Of a stretch of 64,000 nt of DNA, positions 1 through 13,654 are shown in pieces (position 1 is the first letter of the stretch; every line of letters starts with the position of its first letter). Below the pieces are notes generated by a model. That model did not search any database. It worked only from the letters and a program-made list of their open reading frames with translations, and was not told the origin of the DNA. This DNA is from Lepturacanthus savala (Eukaryota; Chordata; Actinopteri; Scombriformes; Trichiuridae). Made by a program: the position numbers and the translations under genes. The stretch spans positions 7,652,227-7,716,226 of the forward strand of contig CM060478.1 of the NCBI GenBank assembly GCA_030544235.1, read 5' to 3'.

Positions 1-2131
1 AGTAAGTGTCTGCAGTCTAGTAAGTGAAAGAGCTGGATCCCTGCAGACCACAGATTTAGTGCCACAGATGGCTGAAACAAACTGTTTGAACCGTGTTCAA
101 AACCCCATTTAGGCTACACTTCTGTGCACAATGAAGCGTACCTGTGTTCTCTTATTCACCAACACATTTACCTTCATAACTAAAATAACAAAATACTCGT
201 GAAGCACTATAAATTAAATCATTTTACACAGTACAAACAAGCAGATGGTGTGAGACATAGTGTGACTAATTCCACGTTTTTTTTAAATATGCTCATTCTT
301 GCAAGGAGTTTGATTAGAAGACTTGATATTAATGTCATGTTCGACTGTTTAATATAAAGCTGGATAGATCAGATTTTAACCAAATCTCCTGAAAATCTGC
401 AGAAAGAATTGCTTTTTTTTTAATGTTCTCTGCAGTCATGTGAATACTTGATTGTCAAGATGAACAGCAACTTCTACTCAAGTTCACTCTTGTGCGCGTT
501 TGATCAGCAACAGCGACTGATCCATGGGAGGCGTTCAGGAACGGGGAGGAGCGTAGGTCACCCGCGTTTTTGAAGCATCATTGCACAACGTCTGTAGTTA
601 TGCTCGTAAAAAAGAGGCAAATAGATGCTCACGGTCACGCCCACGAGACACAGCTGAGGCATCAGCCTCACAGATCCCGTGCAGACAGCTGCATAGATTA
701 AAACCAGAGTATCTGTGTGTATCTGTTGAGTAAATCCCAGTGCTGATGTGAAACAGGGTAACTCCCGGCAAAATTCCCCAAACGTAGAACTATTCCTTAT
801 TAGGAAGCCAGATTCAAGCATCAGCACAGGAATCACTAAAGTAGAATATATATAAATGGACATTTTTTATTTGTGTATATAATTCTACAGATGAATAGCC
901 TACCTATATAGGTTGTATTTACATGTATAGGAAGCTTTGTGCACCTGAATATGATGCAGAATCACATATCACGTAATCATTCTCGTGACCTCCACATATA
1001 ATGTGCGTGCATGCGATGCTATGTAATAGAATCAGCCACACGACCTCATTTCACTACATGGCAGGTAGCCATTGTCTTTTTTTTCCCCTGTGGTAGCTAC
1101 ATCCATGATGTACATTTCAAAGCCGATATTAGAGAGGTGACACTGCTTATCTGTGGTTTTATTATTCCTAATGTTTTTCCACCCTCTCCTTGACATCGGC
1201 CATTTTGCCTTTGACACAATCGTGTCTGCTCCCAGGGCCATAAGACAATCCCCTGGTATCCATGGCCATCCCCAGCTCTACAATTTTGTTCCACCATGTA
1301 AGTTTTAGACAGGAGAATACTATACAATTATTTTGTTGCACCAACTGAGGGAAGACGGGTCTCCGGTCTCCTAGCAACAGTCAGCTGCCACCATGCCCAA
1401 GGAGGTAAAATTAGTCCTGTGAGAAGAAGGGAAGTAAAAGTGGAGCCCCTCTCTTCTTCTCTTCTCTTTTCTCTGTTCATATGTTCAAAGCTCCACTTAG
1501 ATGGAAATCACCTCGCTCTGGATGTTTGTTCCCATACAAAACGAGACTCACGATCCATGCGATTTCAAATTGGATCTGCGTTTCTGGGCTCGCTGCAAAA
1601 TGAATTAAATGTTGAGTGTATTTTGTACATCAAACAAAGTGGCACGTTGCTGTAGCTGGCACAGGAATCCGGGTTTCCTCCTGTGAACATGTATGTATTC
1701 CCCTCCAGCTGTACTGCTGGATCAGTCGAGCCCCGCCACTCCCCTCCAAGAGTTTTTGGCAGATGATATTAGCAACAGCTTAGTGTTGCATCGCCACAGA
1801 GAACACATGCGTCCTATAGGGCGTGTGGATACTCTGCGGACCGTGTGTATTCTCCGCATCAGCGTGATGTGTGTGGCATAATTAAATAAGCTGCGCACAC
1901 TCCGTTAATTGCCTGTGGAGGGCTGGGAAATATGGAGATGTGTGCTGTGTGTGCTGTGTGTGTGTTTGGATGGGTGCGAGAGCGTGCAAGAGTGCGTCCG
2001 CTGCATGGGCGCCAGGTGTAATAAACATGTGCGGACAGACCTGCGAGAGCCTCCCGGGGGGGCGGACGTGTTCTCATACGCTCTGGCAATGTTTGAAATA
2101 CGGGAAAAGAGAATTTTCTCCTGTCTTACAC

Positions 2132-2167
<36 letters not shown>

Positions 2168-2453
2168 TTAACATGTTGCACCAACATGTAATTCACACTT
2201 ACATCATCCTCCAAACACCTCCTACAGCCCTTCGCATCCACACATACTGTACACATCTAGTCCCAGTGTTTCCCACGTGACCAAAGACTGTGATGACCCG
2301 CATTTCTGTGATTTCACTGACACAGAAATATTGTCGTTCGGGCCTGTACTACTGTGTGTAATCATGTTGTTTATGAGTCGTATGAAATGACGCTGCATTC
2401 ATGCACTCATTACACTTATTTACGAATTCTTCCCTGTGTTTTGTCTCCTTCAG
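1..2453 (+). other. stk32c intron (left part), no exon seen
   Basis: This stretch precedes the first visible stk32c exon, so it is read as intron. I found no exon with kinase motifs on either strand, and the short open frames have no recognisable domain. A CA-rich microsatellite lies at its right end, near 2128-2167. The exon that should carry the HR of the catalytic loop must lie further left, outside the window. Confidence 0.6.
2128..2167. repeat. CA/TG microsatellite
   Basis: Nearly perfect run of CA dinucleotides broken by two CG steps. It explains the histidine/threonine- and cysteine/valine-rich open frames across this spot on both strands. Confidence 0.95.
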
Positions 2454-5400
2454 AGATGTCAAGCCAGACAATATCCTGTTGGATGAGCAAGGTAAGGATG
2501 TGAACGGTTTGTTTTGTCAAGTGGATTGTAATGAATTTCAAATTCTGTCTTTGAGAATACAGTTGTGTTTAATATAATAGCAGTGTGTTAATGTGAGTAA
2601 AGCCAAAAATCCCTTTAATAATCTTTATTTCGGTGCATTGGGAACACTGCATTTTATAACCTTAACCAAATCAAAATGTATTATTATTATTAATATTTAA
2701 TTATTTTTAATGAAGAACATTGGATGCTTATATCAAAATACTTGAAGAGGTCATATTGCCCTATGCCAAAGAGGAAATGCCCTTGAAATGTGTGTTTAAC
2801 AAGACAGCAACTAGTGGAGTGGACAACCCAAACTCCCAACCTTAATCCTATTGAAAACTTGTAGCCTGACATAAAAATGATATTTCTGAGGCAAAACCAA
2901 GAAATTCAGAGGAACTGTGAGGCTAAATTACCTGTTCATAGGTGCCAGAAGTTGGTCGAGTCCATGCAACACGATGTGAAGCAGTTCTCAGAAACCTTGG
3001 TCATAACAACGAAATATTACTTTCGTGATTCACAGGAATGCTAAATCCTGAAGGTTTTTCAGTTCATACAGTAAATATTTAAGTTTGTAAAGTAAAATGC
3101 AGACACTGCTATTTTGTTGAACAGCCTAATATTAATTTTTCTTCATTTTTTGTAAAGTAATAAAACATTGACACATTTTTCTTCACATTTTGATTTAGGG
3201 TATAAAATGCGACCCGTGTTTAAGCCCTAATATGTACCTGCAAGTAACAAGTCAGTGAGTGTAGATCCACTTTTTGACAGCATCATGAGAACTGGGAATG
3301 AGTGTGAAAACCTTTTAGCTACACGGCGTGCTGCTCGTGATGAGCAGGACGCTCCGAAATGACTCCGCAGGCTACTGATCTCTCTCAGGCGACTCTAACA
3401 CGGTCGGAGGTGTCGAGAATGTGCGACCTGACACACAAAAGCACAAGGACACAGTTCAGTTTACTGAAAGGTCAAGACTGAAATATTTCCAGAATGTACA
3501 TATTTAAACGCAGACGTTGAGGATGTTTTTTTTGTTTCGTTTTTTTTCTTCTCAGGTCACGCTCACCTGACGGACTTCAACATAGCGACGATAATAAAGG
3601 ACGGAGAAAGAGCCACGGCCTTAGCTGGAACCAAGCCCTACATGGGTAATTTTGCTTAGCGGTTGGGTAACAACTGTCATCATGGCGGACTTGTCGCTTC
3701 AGGCAAATAAACATTCTCAGAGAGCTACGAGGAAGTCTGTCGTGTTCCCGCTCACATGTACCTTTTTTAAAAGAGACAGCTCAGTTAATTGGAACAAACT
3801 GACGGTCCCCCACTTTGTTAGATATCTAACAGCCTCAGTAAGATGTCACAAAAGCACGCAGATTGAAACGCAAGCATGTGACAAGCTTGTAGTAGACGCT
3901 GCACGCTTTTGTGCAAATTAGACACTTCTGCCAGAAGGTGCTAGACTCCGATTTCTGCTGATCACTGGACAAGTTTTTTAACACTTGTCGTCACTAAAAA
4001 GACAAATGGGCGGATTGAGTAAAAGAAATTAGACGTCTTTTTTTTTTTTTTTTTGTTAAATTGTGACAAGTTAAAGCAAAAAGGGCGAACCGTGTTCCAT
4101 CTTGTCTTGTGATTGCACACATTTTGAACCACATTTAAGTTGGTGAAGTGATGAAAACTTTGTGTTGGCATTATGCAAAGACACACTGCACGCACGCTTT
4201 TTGAGTGCATGTGCAGCCGGTGGTTTGAAAAGCTTTTACTTCACCTGAAGCCATTTCTTTTTTCTTTTCTGCTTGTGCTTTCAGCCCCAGAAATCTTCCA
4301 GTCCTTTGTAAGCGGAGGGACGGGCTACGCCTTTGATGTGGACTGGTGGTCGCTAGGGGTGACGGCCTTCGAAGTGCTGCGTGGATGGGTAAGGCGCAGT
4401 TGCTGCTAGAATGTCTCTTACTTGGCTGCAAAACTGACTGAAAAACATCTTTCCTTTATCCTGTATTTTCTAATCATTTTCATTTGTCATTGTTTCTCCC
4501 TGCCAGAGGCCTTATGACATCCACGCCAGCAACTCAGTGGAGTCTCTGATTCAGCTCTTCAGTACAGTCAGCGTCCAGTACAGCCCAGCCTGGCCCAAGG
4601 ACCTGGTTTCCCTTTTGAGGAAGGTGAGCTGGTGCAGAATTTACTGCCGAGCTATGGATTTATTTCACAGTGAGACACGAAGTCGAGGTTGGCGAGTCGG
4701 TGATCATCAATACAAATTGCAACGGTCTCTTAGATCGACGACTGCTTAGACTTAATTTAACACGCTCGGACGTGTCCCTCAGCATCTTCGCAGCCAACAT
4801 CGTTTTGATTTATGTCAGTGTGTGGCAGCTGTAGGAATGTTATGATCAGTGTTGGGAAAGTTACTTCAAAACTGTAATGCATTATTTATTACTTGTTACT
4901 GTCATTTCAAAGTAATTCTTTACATTACAATATTACTGTATTTCAAATGTAAGGCATTGCACTACTATTGGATTGCTTTTAAGTTACTTTCACCAAAATA
5001 ACTGGAAATATGGATCTGGTGATCTAAATACAGCTCACCTTGGTCATTCTTGCTGCGACACAACAGGGATCTTGCTGACAAGTTTGCAAAAAGCTGGTGA
5101 TTCCACTGTTGAAAGTTGTTTTCATGTCTTCAGCAACACATACTCACACATTCTCATGCTCCGCTCGCTTCCTTGCTAACTTCATGTTACTGCGGTACCT
5201 CTGTAAATGTTAAATTACCGGTGGTATTTCGAAGCGGACAGTTCTTTAGGTGTAGCAGGTGTAGGTGTTCTTAAAATCCTTATGTTTCACAAACGCAAAG
5301 GTTCACTCCTCTCAATCTTCTGTCTGATCCAAAAGGAAAAGGAAGTGGCATTTTTTTGCATGCACATTTCACTGCTGCTGATGGTGCTGTGCAAATTTTT

Positions 5401-8400
5401 ATGGAGAAAATTAAAAAAAAAAAGCTTTACATTACTGTGTTACAGCAAAAACAATGCATTATAGTAATGTACTACTTTTGTAACACATTACTCCAGGAAC
5501 TTATTTTATTCCAAATCATCATGGCGTCAATAAATATGAACAATAAATGCATGGAATAATGAAGGAATGCATATTAGAGTATTTCCTATTTCAGGTAGTA
5601 CAGCAGACAGGGAGAGGGCCGGGATGTAGTGGAAGGTGAGCGAGGGGTCCATATTGAGGTAAAAAGGCAGCGAAGCTACAGGAATGGAGGATGCAGGTAG
5701 GCAGAGCTGGAGGGAGGGAGGGAGGGAGGGAGGGAGGGAGGAGCGGAGACCCTCGGGGCAAAGGAGAAGAAAAACGACAGATGGGAATCTGAGGGACGGA
5801 AGCACAGAAACGGAGCGAGTGGATTAGAGAAGGGACCACGAGTGTGTACGTGTCTGCTGACAGAATTCATCATAACAAGTCATTTAACCTCATTTAGAGG
5901 TTTAATTCCCTTTGCGTCGAATGGAAATAAATCTGTTCAACACTGCGTTGAATTCAGAGTTATTTTCTCTCTATAACAATAATAAGTCAACCTCATTCTG
6001 CTGCAGTACGTGTCAACATGTTGTCATCTGAACTGAGGCTGTAGCTCGTGAATATTTCAATTATCTATTAATCAGTTTATTTTCTCAATTAACCGATGAG
6101 TTGTTTGGTCCTTTAAGATTTAAAACAATTGGCAATTAATTTAATACTTGGTGACTAATCTCATCACCTCTGAGAAACAACTGTACTCATCAAACTCATC
6201 ACTTCTGAGGACACACGGCTTGTTACAAAGGATATATATATTGTAGCGTGAGCATGATTGCGTGCATGTGCTCCATGTCTTGAGTGACTGAGCGTTCTGG
6301 ACGGAGCATCCGTCCTCTTCCGCTCCGCTGCTGATCGATTACCGCGACTGGACTCCAGCGAGACGGGACCTAACCGGCCCTGCAGGAGCAAACCGAATAA
6401 GCCTGTGACCGAAGGAGGGAAATAAAGCACAGGAGGCGACTTAAGATGACAACAAAAGCCACATCCCATTATCGTTTTCCAACGTTTCCCCCCCCCCGAG
6501 GTGCAAAAGCAAACAGATGGTATTCCATTAAAAAACACAACTGTATCAGCAGCAAGTTTTATTTCCTCTATGGAAGAGACAATCACATTAATATGTTTGG
6601 ATCGCTGCTGCTACAGCGACAATTTAGATGCAAAATTGATGAATGGAGGATTTGATTAAGGGTGCCCCTTGTTGCTTTCTACATCAGTTTCTGTCCTCTT
6701 CTTGTTGAAGTTTGGTGGCAACATAATTATGTTTAAAGAAGTGGTCTATTCCCTGAGTTGCCTGAAATAACCTGCTTTAACATTGAATAAAAAACATTAA
6801 GTGAGCAGAATATCTCATTTTAGCCTCAGTTCAAAACAGAAAAGGAGTTCATTTTCTTTTCTTTTTCTTTTTTTTGTTGGTAATGGTCAACTAGTTATCT
6901 GCTACAGTGGTGCACTTTGAGCAGGGCAGTCTTACTGTGGCTTACTGTAGGATAATTACTGTACAAGTCATAATCTAAGGTTTAGATTCTTGTAAAAAAA
7001 AGAAACTCAGTGGTCAATACAGAACAGAAACCGAGGCAGTAAAGTACATTCATTATATTTTTGCCTTATGGGATGTAGGACTTACTGTAGTGTGAAGGCA
7101 GGCTTCATTATTTTCATTTCCACTGACACAGCATAGGCAATCAATAAAACCAAAGTTTTCAAAAAGTTACTTTCTACATCATTTCAAATATTGACTTTTT
7201 CCTCATTGCTGCTTCTGTAATCTTGAGGAAATGACTTATGCAAATTGTGTTTTGATGGGAATTAGTTGCTGTTTGACAGAACTGTTTGATAAAAATCATT
7301 TAATTTAAAAATGCACCAGTGATAATATAAAATTCAGAGATGAATATAAAATGTTGTGACGCTGTGATGAAGCTATTCCACGGACAGTGTATCACTTAAC
7401 ATGATAGAGAAATTGACATTTTGTGTGCCATGCAAGGAATTTTTAAAATTCAGCCATAGTATTAATAATAAAAATAGCACAAGAATTTGTGCAGTGGCTT
7501 TAGACGCGAATAAGAAAAATAAGATGGAGAAGATTTTAAGGTTGGATAGTTTGGGAGAGAAATTGAACTGAATATTTTGGCGCCTTGTTATGTTCACTTC
7601 ATCAACTTCCACCACACATGCTGGCAACACATCTTTTTTTTTGTCAACTGCTGCTTAAAAACTGCATAATGAAGAGAAAAAGAAACCATCCGACTCTTTT
7701 TTTTTTACTGTTCACCCACGAATTGTCGAGTTTTTTTCACCTCCCGGAGAGAACAGCCGAGCTGCAAGCGAGGAGAGAAGTTGTGAAGGTGATGTCGCTT
7801 CTTGGAAGGTGACGTGATGTAGGTGACTGTGTGTGTGTGTGTGTTTTCCACCAGCTACTTACAGTGAACCCAGAGCATCGTTTCTCCAGCCTATCTGACA
7901 TGCAGACGTCTCCCTACCTCGCTGATGTTAACTGGGACGCCGTGTACGAGAAGAAGATGGAGGCCGGATTTGTTCCTAATGTGAGTGTGAAGTGTCTACA
8001 AACACACACACACGTGATAAACACTTAGCAGCACACACAGGCTCTCCTTCATGTTTGCCCATCGTAATGAGCATATGTAGCAACTAAATTATGCAAAGGA
8101 ACCTGAACACCGCTTCCTTCTGCTCTTTCTCTATAATGTGTTTGCACACACACTTAACCGCGCATCTGAGTGCGTTGGTGTGTGTTATGCGGTGTTAGGA
8201 GCTGATTTATGATCCCCGCGTTGGTTTTTCTAATTACCTCCCGTCGCTCCCTCCTGCAGAAAGGTCGTCTACACTGCGACCCCACCTTTGAGCTGGAGGA
8301 GATGATCCTGGAGTCGCGCCCCCTCCACAAGAAGAAGAAGAGGCTCGCCAAGAACCGGTCTCGAGACAACAGCAAGGATTCACAATCTGTGAGTGACACC

Positions 8401-11400
8401 ACAACTCTTTGTGCGAATCCGTGGGGTCTAATAAACTTGCTCAACACAAAAAAAGTTTTTTAACTGCATTGTCTAAGTTGCAGTCTTCCTCTTCTCCTCT
8501 TCCCTGACTTTGTGGTGCATTTCTGCAGAAAGTGCTCCATCGCTACTAGATGTCAGAAACACCACAGACAGGCTACTTCTGAAGGAAATGCAACAGGATA
8601 CTACATGTCTTCATTAACATTGATTCTTTTGAATGTGTTATGTATAAATATATTGAATTTACCACCACATAAGACAAATAAAAGCATATTCTAATAAGTA
8701 AAAACACCCAAGAAAGAAATCACATTAAAAGCCCAAACATCAGCTGTGACACACTTTGTGTGTCGATGTGTGCGTCTCCTAAAAGGATATTTAAAATGAA
8801 GAGTGTCACATTCCTCAGATTATCTAATAACTTCATCATTATAAACATTATGTTCTGTTGAGGAGGAGGATTTAGGAGCTGTGACCATGAAGGTGGAATT
8901 CAAGATGTCACTGCATCTGTTAACAGGCTTTTATTCCCTTTGATGATGGAAACTGTTATTTTTAGCCTCCTTCACATTCAAATGTCTGTTTATCACACAA
9001 CAGTGCCGTGATTTGCTCTGTTTAGCTGCTAATTTGATCCTTTTAACCTGATAACTTCTCACTAAACGCAAATGAGGGCACAAGCCCAATCAGCTCAGAA
9101 CAAAACTATTTCTGCATGCATTATGCTACATGGGCTTTGACTTTGGAAATGACTTGCCCATAGGCACCATGTGGTCTACGTGAACAGGCAGGACCCGTCT
9201 GCCTGGGATAACAGACCAGAAACCAAAGGTAAACCTGATGAGGTACTGTCAGTTCCTGCCAAAACTGTATATTTTTAGTATTCTGCAGTCCAAATCTAAT
9301 CTATATATATTTTTTTTGCGTTGCTCCTCTCTAGCCTGTCCTCAACAGAAGAAAATACGAAAGAGGATTTTGAGATTAAAAGAGTAGTTTGATGAGGAGC
9401 TTGACGCTTTCATATCTGTACGGTAAATAACAGGAGCCAGCTGCCGCTTGGCTTATTTTAGGGGTTATTTGTTTTAAAACTTAGGTTTTTTTGTATAGTT
9501 TAAACTAACAAGATACCGTTTGCAGGTGAGCTTTAGAATTGCTGGTAGTGCTGGAAGTGGGTTTTCGTCACTTTCTAACAGGGCCTGCTTAGCCGTTTCC
9601 CCCTGCTTCCAGTCTTTATGCTAAGCTAAGCTAACCTCTTTACATTCAGCACAGCATCTCGTGTCCGTTATTGTTCTTCTCATCTAAGTCTCAGCAAAAA
9701 CGCAAATAAGCATATTTTCCAAAAATGTCAAACTATTCCTTCAAAGTCTACTTAACTTTTGCTGAACACACAAGTGAACACTGTGTAACGAGCCTAAATG
9801 TTAACCTCACATTATATATGTATCCTTTATGTCTGAATATAACCTACTTTAACAGATTGGAAAAGAGTCATAAAGTCAGCAAAACCCCTGAGTGTATTAA
9901 AGTGAGTAAGAGTGAGTTTTATCGCTTCTGAGTTCAACTTTTCATTTTGAAATGTGCTATTTCTCTTTTCAAAATATGCATAATCTGCAAGTTAGCATTA
10001 GAAACATCACATGCATTTTTTTTTTGTAGTGAAGTTAATGACATTATTAATGGACGATCAAACCTGTGATGACTGAGGCCGTGTTTGCTTAAACCAGAAT
10101 TCTGCTGTTAATACTGAAGTCTCTTTATCTTTATTCTGCCTTGTTCTTGTATTTGATTGAGACATTGTTTACCAGACGGCAGATATCCTCTCTGTATTTA
10201 TGAGAAACAGCCTGTTCCCATCAGACAGTCATCATGACATCAGTGTTATTCACGACAGCCGTGTGTGCCTGTGTGTGCCTGTGTGTGTTGTAGCTGTGTG
10301 TGTGTGTGTCACATGCTATCAGCACTGATCAGCGGGGTTATGAGACTTGGAGTCTGCGTGTGTGTAGCTTGTGTGTGCTCATACTGCGTTATTACCAAGA
10401 TTATTAAATTATGAAGCCTTCAGTGCTGTTGTCATGGCCCCAAGTGCTTTCGGAAATATGAGCTTCTATTTTTGTCTCGGGCCAAACATCCAATTTCAGG
10501 AGGGCTCACAAACAATTCATGACGTGTTTTAAAAAGATCAACTGGAGCAGGAATACCTTTTCACTTCACGCAGTTGATTGATTGGAGTTGACGTTGAATT
10601 CTTCTTTTTTTTTCATGATTGTGATGTTGAAGATGTTGATGATGTGGACGATGAGTAGGATGTTCCCTCTGTTCACTGCCTGCAGGAGAATGACTATCTA
10701 CAGGAGTGCCTTGACGTGGTGCAGCAAGAGTTCATGATCTTCAACCGTGAGAAGTAAGAGAACACGACATCAGCAGCAGACCATGCCCACAGAATTTAAA
10801 GCAGTTTCCTGTTTAGTCATTCGACAGCAACACAGACCATTATCATCCTGCTGGACCAAAATGCAAAGGTCGAAACATGTCGATAATTACACTTCAATTA
10901 CCCTTTAAACAAATACAATTAGATTCCTATTGGAGCCTGAACAATCCAGATATCTCCGGATGCAGGAGGAGATAGAACAAAATGAATTCTGATGTTGCTA
11001 AAGTAGTGGAAATTGTCCTTTTTTTCTACCTTTTTCTACTTGTTTCCTTAAATGTAATCTGATGTTGTACTACTTTTATCTTTCACCTAAAAGTAAAACT
11101 GTAGAAATTGGGTTGTATTTCCCTACTTTTTGCCATCATTTCTTTTAATCAGTAGATCAATCGCCAATAAGCTAATGGGAGCATTACATATTACTCCAAA
11201 CCTGCAAGACAGCCAAGCCTCTTCAGTAAAATGGCTCGAATCTGTAAATCATAGAAAACAGTTTGAGTCCACCCTGCTCTGCTAAATATTATGGATCTAA
11301 TATGTTTATATATGTTCCGTACATCATAAATATAAAACTAATAGGCCCATATATCATTTAGTATTGAATAATGTCCTCTCTGCAATGTAAAGGAGGGTAT

Positions 11401-12059
11401 ATTGGCTCAGCACTGCTCTAAATTATTGCCTCATCTATTATTGACCAAGTCCTGCCACTGCAGCAGTACTGGAATCCTTCGGTATGGCAAAGGTCTTATT
11501 ATATCCTATTGCTCTAATTAATGGCAATCAAGTTCTATTTATAATTGAGGACATAATATCTAGAATTATGCACAGTAGAGACAAGTACTATATAAAGGCC
11601 CCTCATTACATCTGAATACTCACTGTTTCTGTGTGTGTATGTGTGTGCGCGCGAGCACGTGCACATGTGAGAGAGACTTAATTATTGAGGACCAAATGTG
11701 CTCATAATGATATAAAAATAAGGAAAATTCTAAAAATAACTCAAGATTTGTGTCTGCCTCTTCTCCCAGATAGGGGTTAAAAGTTGAAATTAGAATTTAG
11801 ATGAGGTTTCGTTGTATGAATTTAAACGTGTCTCCGTCTGTGTCTCCGTGCGTCTAAAAGGTTCAAAAGGCGTCAGTCGGAGGGTCAGTTAGAGGCCGGC
11901 GGCGACGACGCCAGTGGGGACGGAGACGCGGAGGCCGGAGACGCTGAGGCCGGAGCCACAGACGACGACGCTGCAGAACCGGAAGCCGAGCCGGAGCCCG
12001 AGTCCTCCTCCAAGCTGAGCATGTGCGGATCGGTGTGCTCCTCCCCCGGCAGCTGCTAG
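2454..12059 (+). CDS. stk32c: Serine/threonine kinase 32C (YANK3-type), 3' eight exons, 5' partial
   Basis: Coding exons: 2454-2491, 3556-3645, 4285-4388, 4507-4623, 7855-7980, 8260-8388, 10686-10753, 11861-12059. All junctions are GT-AG and intron phases agree, giving 289 C-terminal residues. The first exon opens with DVKPDN of the catalytic loop. Next come LTDFNIA (the family has DFN where most kinases have DFG), AGTKPYMAPE of the activation segment and VDWWSLG of the F helix. The exon at 8260 gives the conserved HCDPTFELEEMILES block followed by a basic KKKKR run. The last exon is very acidic, with a GDAEA repeat, and ends MCGSVCSSPGSC, close to the human STK32C tail; this decides C over STK32A and B. 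The family phosphorylates Ser/Thr; its substrates are poorly known. The N-lobe and the glycine loop lie outside the window. A 558-bp Tc1-like relic sits in the first visible intron. Confidence 0.93.
2559..3125 (+). mobile_element. Degraded Tc1/mariner-type transposon in stk32c intron
   Basis: Imperfect terminal inverted repeats match each other: a left end containing AATAGCAGTGTG at about 2575-2587, and a right end at 3101-3125 whose reverse complement contains AAATAGCAGTGTCT. Between them, 2730-3050 holds broken plus-strand pieces resembling a Tc1 transposase C-terminus: a ILEEVILPYAKEEMPLK-like stretch, then a LNPIENL-like stretch, in different frames and with stops. It is internally deleted and non-functional. 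Confidence 0.8.
4848..5502. mobile_element. hAT-like non-autonomous element (fragment)
   Basis: The left end reads as the familiar fish repeat starting with CAGTGTTGGGAAAGTTACTT, followed by AT-rich text full of GTAATGCATTA- and GTTACT-like words. The right end contains AATGCATTATAGTAATG and then AACACATTACTCC, the inverted counterpart. No coding capacity is seen. It lies in the stk32c intron between the exons at 4507 and 7855. Confidence 0.6.
5707..5742 (+). repeat. GGGA tandem repeat, G-quadruplex-capable
   Basis: Eight or so uninterrupted GGGA units on the plus strand in an stk32c intron. Four or more G-triplets with one-base loops satisfy the usual G4 pattern. The reverse strand gives the proline/serine-rich open frames seen here, which are not genes. 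Confidence 0.9.
6043..6130 (+). mobile_element. Fragment of a widespread fish palindromic DNA element
   Basis: Text of the type GCTGTAGCTCGTGAATATTT, then ATTAATC, CTCAATTAACCGATGAG and TTGTTTGGTC, resembles the 5' end of the element also present at 27082-27396. Only the first part is kept. Confidence 0.45.
9378..9745. mobile_element. Non-autonomous DNA element, copy 1 (TGCTAAGCTAAGCTAA family)
   Basis: It contains TATGCTAAGCTAAGCTAAC at about 9616 and ends with a CATATTTTCCAAAAATGTC then AAACTATTCCTT block. The left end carries the inverted counterpart, AGAGTAGTTTGA at about 9379. I recognise this as a very common teleost repeat. Related pieces lie near 13655-13800 and 14290-14530. It is in the stk32c intron before the 10686 exon. 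Confidence 0.6.
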
Positions 12060-13140
12060 CGCCGCGTCGCCTCAGCAGTGACGGTCTCTCCGGAGCGTTT
12101 GTGCCACAGCGATAGATACGTACTCACCCCCCTTCTCCTCCGACGTAGCCAGGAGCGGAGGAAACGCACACAGCAAGGGCCACTGACACACAGCCGGACC
12201 CAAAATGGCTGCCACCATTCCCTTCTATTTATTTCTTTAGTTTTGTTCTGTAGCATCCTTCCGGTAAGGCATGAATGAAGCAGATAACCAGAAAGTCCCC
12301 GCCTCCTCCCCTTTGTCCCGCCCTAGAATAAGCTCTAACTTCTATGCAATGTTACAGTATAGCATGACAAATAATAAGGTATAACTTATTAAGAAGTGTT
12401 GTTCACAAACAGGACGAAGCAGTCCACGATTTTTGGGGGAATCATGTATTTTTTCGGGGAGGGAGACGCCTCCCCCTCTCAGCTTTCCTCTTCCAAATCT
12501 GATGGGGACGACTGAATTATTCAGCAGACGCAAGCACTCGGTTTTATGTTTTTGCCTGTGTCTTCAGTTCACTCTTCCCCCTCGGCCACGTTCACGTAAC
12601 GCGTGCCCTAATTCGGAACGATCGTTTTCCATTCTCTCCCGGAGCGCCCTCCTTCTCCCTGACACATCCACGTTTTCACGGCTGTCTTCAGTCGGGCCAA
12701 GACAGTGTGGCTGGTTTCATGTTGTAAACCTGTTTTTAAAGTGGTGCCTGTTGATGATAATCAGTATTTGTTAATCACGTTGTAGCCATGGATGCATTAT
12801 AGGTCCGAGCTAGTTTTGATTTTCCTCTTTAGACTATGATTTGAAAATATTCTCCAAGCTTTCTTTAAGGTGTTAAGGTACTGTCATTCATGGGGAAATC
12901 GGTGCGGCAATCGGAATGAAAGATTTTGCTGCTCGTCACTGTGTTTGTAATGGTTAAAAGAATTAGTATTTCAGCCTTGTGCGTTGCTCTAACTTAAAGC
13001 ATTAGAGAGTATTCAGAAACAATGCTCTTGGGAATAAACACCAATCACCAACAATCCTTTAAGAATCTATTAGAAAGCTCTGTTCGCTTCATCTAAGTGC
13101 TTGGTTAGAATAAAGATCATCTCTCTGTAGAGCTTGTTTT
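12060..13140 (+). other. stk32c: stk32c 3' UTR (likely)
   Basis: The stop TAG is at 12057-12059. AATAAA polyadenylation signals follow at 13033-13038 and 13109-13114. Either would give a 3' UTR of about 1 kb. No other coding signal is present, and the minus-strand frames here are shadows. The true cleavage site is not determined; further AATAAA words exist near 15.6-15.8 kb. Confidence 0.5.
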
Positions 13141-13654
13141 GGGGCTGTACTTAAATGTGTAGCTGTGCCCTGTTCAAATTGTATAGATGAGCTAGTCTAT
13201 TACTGTCATAGTGATAGTGGTACATTTAAGGTGGCACCATTAATCCCAGCTCCAACAGCTGGGAACATGTAGCAAAGAGCCACCTTAAAACCCCCCATGG
13301 CCTATTAAAATGGAAACCATGTAAATAGCGTACAGTGTAGGTAATTAAACTCACCACAGTTTTATGTGGGACTGCGAACTCAACATGTTAAACTAAAGGA
13401 AGAGCTGTGTGAAGTGGAAGATTCATACTACTTCATTCTGCTCTTCTTTCCAAGTGTGCAGGCACAACTTGTAGGCAAAATATGCCAAAGCTTTTCTACC
13501 ATTTGCATAACCATTTCTAAGGAACTCTTTTGAGTGTGTGAATGTATGTCTCTTTTCCCCAATATAACATAAATTCAATGTTCCTTCTGCAAGTGAAAAA
13601 AATCATTTATACAATCATATTGTGATTCTATATATTTCAGATATCAGGGGGGGA

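Noticed and set aside
1905..2256. Several open frames with HTHTHT or VCVCVC runs
   Set aside because: Translation of a CA/TG microsatellite, not coding.
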